6,618 nucleotides of DNA from a bacterium (GTDB taxonomy: Bacteria > UBA9089 > UBA9088). The stretch is from contig DNCM01000098.1 of the NCBI GenBank assembly GCA_003498085.1, forward strand, positions 1 through 6,618, read 5' to 3'. This document shows, piece by piece, positions 1 through 6,139 of this stretch. Numbering within the stretch: position 1 is the first letter of the stretch; each line of letters opens with the position of its first letter. The notes under the pieces are model-generated. The model was not told the origin of the DNA and made no database searches. It worked only from the letters and a program-made list of their open reading frames with translations. Position numbers and translations under genes: made by a program.

Positions 1-225
1 TTATCGGCATTTTTTGGAAAAACTTTATAGGAAAAATTATAATTGTAGATTTACACTTTTAGGTTATGATAAGACTGAATAGTTACAATTTTTTACCTTT
101 TAAATTCTAAATCACTTGAGATTCAATTGATTTTTAGTATATATAAGAAACCCTCACTTTAACCAAAAAGGGCCTTTTTTACCAAAAAATTCAAATTTAG
201 CCAAAAAGATATGGGTAAGTTTCAA
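1..225 (+). repeat. Left copy of a ~230-bp inverted repeat (MITE-like, non-coding)
   Basis: This stretch reappears as its reverse complement at 6140-6378. Aligned by eye, the copies differ by three substitutions (two near 68-71, one at 156) and four indels: 1 nt near 22, 3 nt near 42, 12 nt near 62 (present only in the right copy) and 2 nt near 142. It is strongly AT-rich, has no credible reading frame and encodes no transposase. It contains an imperfect palindrome (107-137) and an A-tract/GGGCC/T-tract palindrome near 165-180. A possible weak promoter (TTGAGA at 116, TATATA at 138) faces rpsM. The inner end stops 9 nt before the rpsM -35 box. The outer end coincides almost exactly with the window edge, so the true left boundary is not seen. 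A non-autonomous mobile element is the most natural reading, but terminal inverted repeats and a target duplication are not evident. Confidence 0.93.
107..137. repeat. Imperfect palindrome inside the left repeat copy
   Basis: The arms CTAA-ATCA-c-TTGA and TCAA-t-TGAT-tt-TTAG surround a GAT loop. There is one internal mismatch and a two-base bulge. The right copy carries the same 31 bases at 6226-6256, so the structure is conserved within the repeat family. It could be a protein binding site or a transcript hairpin; its function is unknown. Confidence 0.6.
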
Positions 226-234
226 AAAAAATTA

Positions 235-264
235 TTGACATCATATTAGTTGATCTATTAAAAT
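235..264 (+). promoter_or_regulatory. Predicted sigma-70-type promoter of the alpha operon
   Basis: A perfect TTGACA -35 box (235-240) is followed after 18 nt by TAAAAT (259-264), which matches the -10 consensus at 5 of 6 positions. TTAAAA one base earlier would give a 17-nt spacer. Initiation about 7 nt after the -10 would fall near 271, only about 6 nt before the rpsM ATG at 277, so the message would be leaderless or nearly so. No SD sequence lies between the promoter and the ATG. The -35 box begins 9 nt after the inner end of the left repeat copy. Confidence 0.65.
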
Positions 265-276
265 GTTAATCTTATT

Positions 277-651
277 ATGGCAAGAATAGTAGGAGTTGAT
301 CTTCCAAAAGAAAAAAGGATAGAAGCAGCACTTTCTTATATCTATGGGATTGGTTCCTATTTATCTCGCGTCATACTTACGAAAGCTAAGGTAGATTCCG
401 ATAAAAGGACAAAGGATCTTTCTGAAGAAGAAATTACAGCGATAAGAAAGGAAATAGAGACATCTGGAATTAAGGTAGAAGGAGATCTCCGCAAGGAGGT
501 TAGTATGAATATAAAAAGGCTTATTGAAATAGGTTCATATAGAGGTTTAAGACATAGAAAGGGCCTTCCTGTTCGTGGACAACGCACCCATACAAACGCA
601 AGGACAAAAAGAGGGGCAAAAAAAACTATAGGAGTGAAAAGAAAGAAATAA
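277..651 (+). CDS. rpsM: 30S ribosomal protein S13
   Basis: This 124-residue protein of the small-subunit head contacts 16S rRNA and helps form the intersubunit bridges to the large subunit. The N-terminus MARIVGVDLPKEKRIEAAL is the standard S13 start and is followed by the helix-turn-helix-like core with YIYGIG. The C-terminal region has RGLRHRKGLPVRGQRTHTNA and ends in a Lys/Arg-rich tail, as expected for the family. The start is secure because translation begins with the conserved MARI. No SD precedes it and the predicted promoter ends 12 nt upstream, which suggests leaderless translation. It is the first gene of the operon here, and its stop codon overlaps the rpsK ATG by one base. In many bacteria infA and rpmJ lie just upstream; here a repeat copy occupies that position. 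Confidence 0.97.
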   Translation: MARIVGVDLPKEKRIEAALSYIYGIGSYLSRVILTKAKVDSDKRTKDLSEEEITAIRKEIETSGIKVEGDLRKEVSMNIKRLIEIGSYRGLRHRKGLPVRGQRTHTNARTKRGAKKTIGVKRKK

Positions 652-1052
652 TGGCAGAGAAGAAGAAAAAGAAGAGAGAGAAGAAAGAAGGAAGGAAGGA
701 TAAAAAAATAGGGATATGCTGTGTTTATATTCAGTCAACCTTCAACAATACTATTGTTACAGTTACTGATCTATCCGGCAATACAGTCTGTTGGGCAAGT
801 GCTGGCTCTGTTGGTTTTAAAGGGACAAAAAAAGGGACTCCATTTGCAGCTCAGATTGCAGCAGACACAGCTGCAAGGAAGGTACAAGAATATGGAGTAA
901 AAGATGTTTTAATTTTTGTAGCAGGTCCTGGTCCAGGAAGGGAATCAGCCGTTAGAGCAGTTCAAGCTGCAGGACTAAACATTAAAACCATAAAGGATGT
1001 AACTCCAATTCCACACAATGGTTGTAGGCCAAGAAAAAGAAGAAGAGTATGA
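651..1052 (+). CDS. rpsK: 30S ribosomal protein S11
   Basis: This 133-residue S11 belongs to the small-subunit platform, next to the 3' end of 16S rRNA. Residues 1-20 form a very basic Lys/Arg/Glu-rich extension. The canonical fold follows, starting at about IQSTFNNTIVTVTD. Further family signatures are GFKGTKKGTPFAAQ, the glycine-rich AGPGPGRESAVRA and the C-terminal TPIPHNGCRPRKRRRV. Its ATG overlaps the rpsM TAA stop (TAATG), so translational coupling is likely. An AGGAG at 630-634 lies 16 nt upstream of the ATG, too far for an ordinary SD, so re-initiation by terminating ribosomes is the more likely mechanism. Confidence 0.97.
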   Translation: MAEKKKKKREKKEGRKDKKIGICCVYIQSTFNNTIVTVTDLSGNTVCWASAGSVGFKGTKKGTPFAAQIAADTAARKVQEYGVKDVLIFVAGPGPGRESAVRAVQAAGLNIKTIKDVTPIPHNGCRPRKRRRV

Positions 1053-1088
1053 AAAAATTTAAAATAAAAATATTTGTATTTAATTAAG

Positions 1089-1688
1089 ATGGCAAGATAT
1101 AGGGGACCAAAGTGCAGGTTATGTCGAAGTAAAGGAGAGAAGCTTTTCTTAAAAGGAAAAAGATGTTTTTCTGAAACTTGCAGTTTCACTAGAAGGCCGT
1201 ATCCCCCTGGACTTTCTGGTCCGAACCTGAACCTTCAAAGAAGGAAAATTTCTGATTATGGCAGAGAGCTTTGTGAAAAACAAAAGGTTAAAGCGATATA
1301 TGGAGTACTAGAAAAACAATTCAAGAATTATTTTAAAAAAGCAAAAAATACATCGGGTCTTACTGGAGAAAATTTACTTATTCTACTTGAAAGAAGACTT
1401 GATAATGTTATCTATCGGACAGGTTGGGCAGTATCTCGAAGAGAAGCACGGCAAATGGTAAACCATGACCACTTTTTAGTAAACGGAAAAAAGATGAATA
1501 TCCCATCATACCTTATTAAACAGCATGATATCATAGAGGCAAAAAACGAACCAAAAATTTATAATGAATTTGAAAAACCTTGGTTAAAAAGGAATGGTAA
1601 AAAGGTCGAAATTTTAAAATATCCAACAAGAGATGAAATTGATATACCTATAGACGAGAATCTTATCGTTGCATTTTATTCTAAATAA
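1089..1688 (+). CDS. rpsD: 30S ribosomal protein S4 (zinc-binding, C+ form)
   Basis: S4 is a primary 16S rRNA-binding assembly protein and, in enterobacteria, the autogenous repressor of the alpha operon. This copy has 199 residues, close to the usual length of about 200-208. Cys9, Cys12, Cys26 and Cys31 (CRLC and CFSETC) form the four-cysteine zinc site of the C+ class. The S4 RNA-binding domain spans about residues 88-150, including RRLDNVIYRTGWAVSRREAR and the HFLVNGKK loop. I chose the ATG at 1089 because MARYRGPKCRLCR is the conserved N-terminus; the in-frame TTG at 1074 would add five residues without homology. The 36-nt gap after rpsK is almost pure A/T and has no SD. Whether S4 autoregulation applies here cannot be judged. 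Confidence 0.96.
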   Translation: MARYRGPKCRLCRSKGEKLFLKGKRCFSETCSFTRRPYPPGLSGPNLNLQRRKISDYGRELCEKQKVKAIYGVLEKQFKNYFKKAKNTSGLTGENLLILLERRLDNVIYRTGWAVSRREARQMVNHDHFLVNGKKMNIPSYLIKQHDIIEAKNEPKIYNEFEKPWLKRNGKKVEILKYPTRDEIDIPIDENLIVAFYSK

Positions 1689-1689
1689 A

Positions 1690-1695
1690 AGGAGG
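1690..1695 (+). promoter_or_regulatory. Shine-Dalgarno site of rpoA
   Basis: AGGAGG ends 3 nt before the ATG at 1699. This is the only strong SD in front of a gene in the window, and its spacing is short. It supports the 1699 start over an in-frame upstream extension that would run back into rpsD. Confidence 0.8.
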
Positions 1696-1698
1696 AAG

Positions 1699-2703
1699 AT
1701 GAAAGGAAAGTTTTTTGAAGGACCAAAAAAACTGGAATGGGAGGTTTTAACAGATACCTATGGAAAATTAACCATTGAGCCATTTAGAAAAGGTATTGCG
1801 ACTACAATAGGTAATTCGTTAAGAAGAATGTTACTTTCGTCTATCGAAGGAACATGTATTACATCGCTCAAAATCCAGGGCATCCTTCACGAATTTACGG
1901 CCATTCCGGGAATAGTTGAAGATCCAATCGATCTTATATTAAATATCAGGGGAATTGTTTTTAAATATGAAGGTTATGAAAAAAAAGAGCTTTTTCTTTC
2001 TGCAGGGAAGGGTTCTGTTACTGCAGGGATGATAAAAACCCCATCAGATGTTATTATAGTTAATCCTGATCACTATCTTGCAACAGTATCTGATGGAAAA
2101 CTAGAAATTGAAATGGAACTTGAAAAAGGAGTTGGATATCTTCCTGCCGATGAAGGAAAAAGAGAGGAAAGAATTGGGACCCTTCCTGTCGATGCATATT
2201 TTTCTCCAATTAAAAGGATATTATTTAATGTAGAAAATGTAAGGGTTGGGATGATGACAGATTACGAAAAACTTATCCTTGAAGTTACAACAAATGGCGC
2301 AATAGATCCGAAAAAAGCTGTTTCCTCCGCTGCATCATTATTATCTGATTATATATCTATCTTCATTGAACCAGAACCATTTGAAATAAAAGAAGTACCC
2401 CCTGTAAAGGTTGATGAAGAAAGGGAAAATTTGAAGAAGATTTTAGATATGGAGTTAGATGAGCTTGAGATATCTGTAAGGGCAAAGAATTGTCTTCAAG
2501 CAGCAGGAATAATAAAGGTTGGGGATCTTGTAGTCATAAAGGAGGATGATCTGTTAAGGATGAGAAATTTTGGAAGAAAATCACTTACGGAAATAAAAGA
2601 GAGGCTTTCTGAGTATAACCTTACTCTGGGAATGACAGAACTAAAGGATCTAATCAAACTATGGAAGAAAGAAAGTAATGAGACACAGGAAGAAACATCT
2701 TAA
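1699..2703 (+). CDS. rpoA: DNA-directed RNA polymerase subunit alpha
   Basis: The alpha subunit dimerises to nucleate assembly of RNA polymerase and binds UP elements and activators through its C-terminal domain. The protein has 334 residues, a typical length. The N-terminal domain (about 1-230) shows the assembly motif RKGIATTIGNSLRRMLLSS (residues 30-48) followed by HEFTAIPGIVEDPIDLILNI. An acidic/proline linker (about 225-245) leads to the C-terminal domain (about 250-315) with ISVRAKNCLQAAGI and NFGRKSLTEIKERL. Arg261 and Asn264 correspond to the DNA-contacting R265 and N268 of the E. coli subunit. The ATG at 1699 follows a good SD. The gene starts 10 nt after rpsD ends, and its 3' end overlaps the start of rplQ by 26 nt, so the genes are coupled. 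Confidence 0.98.
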   Translation: MKGKFFEGPKKLEWEVLTDTYGKLTIEPFRKGIATTIGNSLRRMLLSSIEGTCITSLKIQGILHEFTAIPGIVEDPIDLILNIRGIVFKYEGYEKKELFLSAGKGSVTAGMIKTPSDVIIVNPDHYLATVSDGKLEIEMELEKGVGYLPADEGKREERIGTLPVDAYFSPIKRILFNVENVRVGMMTDYEKLILEVTTNGAIDPKKAVSSAASLLSDYISIFIEPEPFEIKEVPPVKVDEERENLKKILDMELDELEISVRAKNCLQAAGIIKVGDLVVIKEDDLLRMRNFGRKSLTEIKERLSEYNLTLGMTELKDLIKLWKKESNETQEETS

Positions 2704-3088
2704 ATTTGGAAAAGGAACCTCATATAGAAAAGCACTCCTTTCCAATTTAGCAACAGAGTTATTTAGGCATAGGATGATAAAAACAACCTATACAAAAGCA
2801 AAGGCTGTTTCTTCTTTTGCCGAAAGGTTGATCTCATTTGCAAAGAAGCAAAACCTTACCTCATATAGATATGTTATCTCTCATCTTAAGGATAAAGAGG
2901 TTGCAAAGAAGCTTTTTGTGGAAATTGCAAAAGATTATCAATATGTACCATCTGGATATACAAGCATCTTGAAACTTGCACCTAGACATGGCGATGCTTC
3001 CAAAATGGCTGTTGTATTTCTTAAAGAGTCTAAACAACCACCTTTGCCTCAAAAAGAAGAAGAAGAAGAAAGTAAAACATCGTCATAA
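2678..3088 (+). CDS. rplQ: 50S ribosomal protein L17 with an acidic C-terminal tail
   Basis: L17 is a large-subunit protein near the peptide exit tunnel. The N-terminus MRHRKKHLKFGKGTSYRKAL is characteristic, as are NLATELFRHRMIKTTYTKAK and the closing KLAPRHGDASKMAVVFL. The conserved core ends near residue 116. The last 20 residues or so (KQPPLPQKEEEEESKTSS) are an extension beyond the usual 115-120-residue form, with five Glu codons from a GAA tract. This tail is encoded opposite the 3' end of the ftsQ-like gene, and the two coding regions overlap by 40 nt. The start overlaps rpoA by 26 nt, with only a weak purine-rich stretch before it. Confidence 0.96.
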   Translation: MRHRKKHLKFGKGTSYRKALLSNLATELFRHRMIKTTYTKAKAVSSFAERLISFAKKQNLTSYRYVISHLKDKEVAKKLFVEIAKDYQYVPSGYTSILKLAPRHGDASKMAVVFLKESKQPPLPQKEEEEESKTSS

Positions 3089-3744
3089 GAGAGATCGATC
3101 ATTTTTACATTATTTAAGTCTGTCTTAAGAACAACATCAAGTTTTATAAGGTTTTTCAGCATATCTTCTTTTTCAGATGGAACACATACCCATAGTCCAT
3201 CAATCAAAAAGAATATTTTGTCTCCCTTAAGTAGAAACTCTTTTACCTTTTCAAAGAAAAGAAAATCCTTCATCTTTGTCCAAAGAAAAACCAGGTTTTC
3301 TACATCTATCCTCCTTCCTTGTTTTATGCCACTGAAGCCTCTAATGAATGGAATGCCTTCTGTTGTTTCTATTGGAAATACAAATCCTTTTTCATCTACA
3401 CCAAATCCCTCTCTAATCCATGCCCAAGCTTTTCTTGGAAAAACAATAATGATTATTTTATTTGGCGGTATTTTTTTTATCTTTACATCCTTTATCCTTA
3501 TGTCAGAAAGTATAGACCTTGACAGCGCCTTTTTGTTAAGCCTAAAGATGTTTGGAGTAAGTATTCGGTAATTCTTCTTAAAAAACTCCTTTGTTGCTAG
3601 AATAACATCTTCTTTAAACCTTTTATCTTCTTGAACAACTATATACTTTATATCAAAAAAAGAGGAAGAAAAAAACTTAATGATTCCAATTCCTATCAAG
3701 AAAAAAAGAACGAATAAAAATAAAATAAAGATTTTCTTTATCAT
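3049..3744 (-). CDS. ftsQ: FtsQ/DivIB-like cell-division protein (POTRA domain)
   Basis: This 231-residue bitopic membrane protein has FtsQ architecture. A short basic N-terminus and one hydrophobic segment (about residues 4-25) precede a POTRA-like domain (about 30-102), where FDIKYIVVQ, TPNIFRLNKKAL and IRIKDVKIKKIPPNKIII match the usual pattern. The beta domain follows, with FGVDEKGFVFP (114-124) and a terminal MIDLSYDDVLL (215-225). In known systems FtsQ scaffolds the FtsB/FtsL divisome subcomplex at the septum. The protein is diverged, so the assignment rests on domain order and motif pattern rather than close identity. It ends in a Ser run encoded by the TTC tract. The ATG is 5 nt downstream of the TPR lipoprotein stop, with no SD. 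It is the last gene of its operon; the usual mur/ftsA/ftsZ neighbours are absent. Confidence 0.75.
   Translation of the reverse strand: MIKKIFILFLFVLFFLIGIGIIKFFSSSFFDIKYIVVQEDKRFKEDVILATKEFFKKNYRILTPNIFRLNKKALSRSILSDIRIKDVKIKKIPPNKIIIIVFPRKAWAWIREGFGVDEKGFVFPIETTEGIPFIRGFSGIKQGRRIDVENLVFLWTKMKDFLFFEKVKEFLLKGDKIFFLIDGLWVCVPSEKEDMLKNLIKLDVVLKTDLNNVKMIDLSYDDVLLSSSSSF
3056..3070 (+). repeat. GAA trinucleotide tract shared by two convergent genes
   Basis: Five perfect GAA units lie where rplQ and the ftsQ-like gene overlap. On the + strand they encode Glu127-Glu131 of L17. On the - strand the same bases are read as TCT and contribute to the Ser run at the FtsQ C-terminus. Slippage by whole units would change the length of both proteins without shifting either frame. 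Confidence 0.85.
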
Positions 3745-3749
3745 TTATA

Positions 3750-4661
3750 TTAATGTACAATCCATCTTTCAATAACACAAGTTTTAGGTTTTATCTCAGA
3801 AAGAAATGCCTCAATTGCAGGTTCGATTAAAAGGCCAAATAGTGTTGCATCATAAACTGATGGATTTTCTCCCTTGTATCTCTTATTCTCCTCCCTACAA
3901 AAACTTTCGTTCCACAGAATAGTTCCATTTTTGTCAAAAAATGAAAAGATAAAAGAAAGTTTTGCCTTTCTATCTGTATACCAGATTCTATCAAATACAT
4001 ATCTATTTTCATCCTTGATAAACCTTGGTTCAACATTGAATATCTTAAGGTCGGAAACATTATAATCCAGAATATCAACACAAAGAACATTGTCGAAAAA
4101 AAGTTTTCGACATAATGCTTCGATTTCTTCCTTATTTCTCGAGCAATCTTCATCTTTATAAAAGATAGAAAATTTGACCTTGCCAAGTAAGTTCTCTTTT
4201 ATTATTGATACAAAATATGGAGTAAGGGTCTTATCTTGAGAAGAAATAATAAGACCAGCCCTGTTGGTGCAAGAAACATCTATATTTAAAGGAAGAGCCT
4301 TTTCCACCCTTATTTTTTCAGAAGAAATGTCATCCTTTATACCTTTTTTTATTTTTATATCTGTAATTGAAGAAAGATTTTTATAATAAACTTTTTCTTC
4401 CTTAATGTTTATCGCCTTTTTGTACGATAAAATGGCAAGTTCTTTTTCTCCGAGGTATTCATAAACTACGCCAAGATTATTATTTATCTTTGGAGAATTA
4501 GGAAAGACATCCCTTGCTTTCTCTAAATAGAACCTTGCTTCCTCCCAAAGATCATTTTTAATGCAGAAAATTGCATAGTTATTTAAAAAACTACTTTCAT
4601 CCTTTATTTTATGATGAAGGCACCCTGCAAAAATAAATGGTATAATCCACCATAACCTCAT
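3750..4661 (-). CDS. TPR-containing putative lipoprotein, function unknown
   Basis: This 303-residue protein starts with a very short signal sequence ending in a lipobox, IFAGC, with the lipidated residue at Cys14. An envelope-anchored location is therefore likely. Residues of about 24-91 form two TPR-like units: NNYAIFCIKNDLWEEARFYL and NNLGVVYEYLGEKELAILSY, each with the expected small/aromatic spacing. After a charged linker comes a domain of about 190 residues (about 110-300) that I do not recognise. Its alternating beta/alpha pattern recalls the TolB-N/CsgG/LpoB type of fold, but that is only an impression. The start codon overlaps the htrA stop (ATGA), and ftsQ starts 5 nt after its stop, so the three genes are very likely co-transcribed. 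A role with HtrA in envelope maintenance is inference from position only. Confidence 0.85.
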   Translation of the reverse strand: MRLWWIIPFIFAGCLHHKIKDESSFLNNYAIFCIKNDLWEEARFYLEKARDVFPNSPKINNNLGVVYEYLGEKELAILSYKKAINIKEEKVYYKNLSSITDIKIKKGIKDDISSEKIRVEKALPLNIDVSCTNRAGLIISSQDKTLTPYFVSIIKENLLGKVKFSIFYKDEDCSRNKEEIEALCRKLFFDNVLCVDILDYNVSDLKIFNVEPRFIKDENRYVFDRIWYTDRKAKLSFIFSFFDKNGTILWNESFCREENKRYKGENPSVYDATLFGLLIEPAIEAFLSEIKPKTCVIERWIVH

Positions 4662-6094
4662 TCATTTTTTATTGTTGTATAAATTGAGAAATTTCCCCTT
4701 TTAATAAAAAGGAGGGTGTGATTTTTCTTTATCTTAGATACTATCTTCCTAAACTCTTTTATAGATGTTACTTCTTTCCTATCTACCTCTTTGATAATAT
4801 CGCCCTTTTTGACCCCGCCTTCATCTCCCGGGCTTCCTGGGGCAACAAAAGAAACAAGTAAACCATTTTCATCAGGAGAAAGACCAAATTCTTCCCTAAG
4901 GGAAGGAGCCAATTCTTGAACACTTATTCCAAGCCAAGTATATACCTTTTCCTCCTTACTTAGTTCAATATCTTCATCTTCTGGTATCTTTCCCAATTTT
5001 ACCTTTATAGTAATCCTATCTTTGTCTCTAATAACGGTTACCTCAACCTCCTTTTCAACGCTTTGACTTATAACATACTGCTGAAGCTCTCTTGCTGTAC
5101 TTACCTTTCTTCCATCTATCTCGATAATGATGTCTCCCCTTTTTATGCCACATTTCTCAGCTGGACTATCTTTAAAAACTCCAGCAACGACAACCCCTTT
5201 TTCTACATCTACTCCCATAGAAAGACTAAGTTCTGGAGTAAGATCTTGGATGTGTATTCCGAGCCATGCTCTTTTCACCTTCCCGTGTTCAATAATATCT
5301 CCAACTATCTTCTTAGCCATATTTATTGGAATTGCAAAGCCGATACCTTGCCCACCACCAACAATTGCAGTGTTTATTCCAATGACTTCTCCCTTAATAT
5401 TAACAAGAGGCCCACCAGAGTTTCCAGGGTTAATGGATGCGTCTGTTTGCAAGAAGTTTTCATACTCTGCAATACCAACAGATCTTTCCTTTGCACTTAT
5501 AACTCCAATGGTTACAGTATGGTGTAAGCCAAATGGATTTCCTATTGCAATTGCCCAAGAACCAACCTTTACTCTATCAGAATCACCTAGAATACAAACA
5601 GGCAGATTGTTTGAGTCTATCTTTATTAAGGCAAGATCTGTCTTTGGATCAGTTCCCACAATTTTTACATTGAATTTCCTTCCATCAAGAAGGGTCACTG
5701 CTATCTTATCTACATCTTTAATAACATGGTAGTTTGTCAGAATATACCCCCTTTCGTCAACAATAAAACCAGAGCCCAAAGATTGGGTTTTAAATTCCCG
5801 CTCTGGCGCATCAAAAAAATCCTTGAAAAACTCTTCAAAAAAAGGGCTTCTAAATCTAAACTCTCCAAATGGGTTAAATGGCTTTATTTTTGTTGTCCTT
5901 TCTGTATTTATATTAACAACAGCAGGTTTTACCCTCTCAGAGATTTCAACAAAGGCTTCCTCAAGACTAATAAGACTTTGGATCTTGGTTTCTGAAAGTT
6001 TCCTTTCACTACTTACATTCTTTGGCTTTAAAGGGTTAAGCCCTAAAATTACCAGAATAATCAAGCCTATTAAAATATATAAGTATTTCTTCAT
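4658..6094 (-). CDS. HtrA/DegP-family serine protease with two PDZ domains
   Basis: This 478-residue envelope protease and chaperone of misfolded proteins (family S1C) has an N-terminal hydrophobic signal anchor or signal peptide at about residues 4-20. The trypsin-like domain (about 44-270) carries the full triad: His123 in TNYHVI, Asp153 in TDLALIKI and Ser226 in GNSGGP. An LGSGFIVDERGYILTN motif precedes His123. PDZ1 spans about 276-368 and PDZ2 about 386-470, the DegP/DegQ/MucD arrangement. Residues 70-100, rich in Phe and Glu, correspond to the LA loop. The start is the ATG at 6094, not the in-frame TTG at 6109, because the TTG overlaps the -10 box and MKKYLYILIG is a normal signal start. 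The predicted transcription start falls on or next to this ATG. It is the first gene of the operon. degP, degQ and mucD cannot be distinguished here. Confidence 0.96.
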   Translation of the reverse strand: MKKYLYILIGLIILVILGLNPLKPKNVSSERKLSETKIQSLISLEEAFVEISERVKPAVVNINTERTTKIKPFNPFGEFRFRSPFFEEFFKDFFDAPEREFKTQSLGSGFIVDERGYILTNYHVIKDVDKIAVTLLDGRKFNVKIVGTDPKTDLALIKIDSNNLPVCILGDSDRVKVGSWAIAIGNPFGLHHTVTIGVISAKERSVGIAEYENFLQTDASINPGNSGGPLVNIKGEVIGINTAIVGGGQGIGFAIPINMAKKIVGDIIEHGKVKRAWLGIHIQDLTPELSLSMGVDVEKGVVVAGVFKDSPAEKCGIKRGDIIIEIDGRKVSTARELQQYVISQSVEKEVEVTVIRDKDRITIKVKLGKIPEDEDIELSKEEKVYTWLGISVQELAPSLREEFGLSPDENGLLVSFVAPGSPGDEGGVKKGDIIKEVDRKEVTSIKEFRKIVSKIKKNHTLLFIKRGNFSIYTTIKNE

Positions 6095-6100
6095 GTTTTT

Positions 6101-6129
6101 AGTATACAAAGATCTTTAGTCTTTGTCAA
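6101..6129 (-). promoter_or_regulatory. Consensus sigma-70 promoter producing a leaderless htrA message
   Basis: On the - strand, TTGACA (6129-6124, perfect -35) is followed by a 17-nt spacer and TATACT (6106-6101, 5 of 6 matches to TATAAT). Only six bases (AAAAAC) then separate the -10 box from the htrA ATG at 6094. Initiation at the usual distance would begin on or within a base or two of the A of the start codon. The right repeat copy ends 10 nt upstream of the -35 box. Confidence 0.85.
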
Positions 6130-6139
6130 GGATATCCCC

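Noticed and set aside
165..180. A-tract, GGGCC, T-tract palindrome as a rho-independent terminator
   Set aside because: The GC core is at the centre and would form the loop, leaving an A-T stem that is too weak. The same sequence lies upstream of, not after, genes in both repeat copies.
547..738. 63-codon Ser/Phe-rich open frame on the - strand
   Set aside because: It is the complement of the Lys/Glu/Arg-rich 3' end of rpsM and 5' end of rpsK, so it is a compositional shadow.
1669..1698. Upstream extension of rpoA from 1669
   Set aside because: It overlaps the rpsD 3' end, adds residues without RpoA similarity and bypasses the only good SD, at 1690-1695.
3218..3571. 117-codon open frame on the + strand
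   Set aside because: It is antisense to the ftsQ-like gene, has no supporting motif or start signal, and its composition mirrors the complement of a Lys/Ile/Phe-rich gene.
5127..5732. 201-codon open frame on the + strand
   Set aside because: It lies wholly antisense to the catalytic and PDZ1 parts of the well-supported htrA gene, and its predicted protein is low-complexity Pro/Thr/Phe-rich without recognisable motifs.
6095..6109. TTG at 6109 as the htrA start
   Set aside because: It overlaps the -10 box, so it would not be in the transcript, and the ATG at 6094 gives a normal Lys-Lys signal start.
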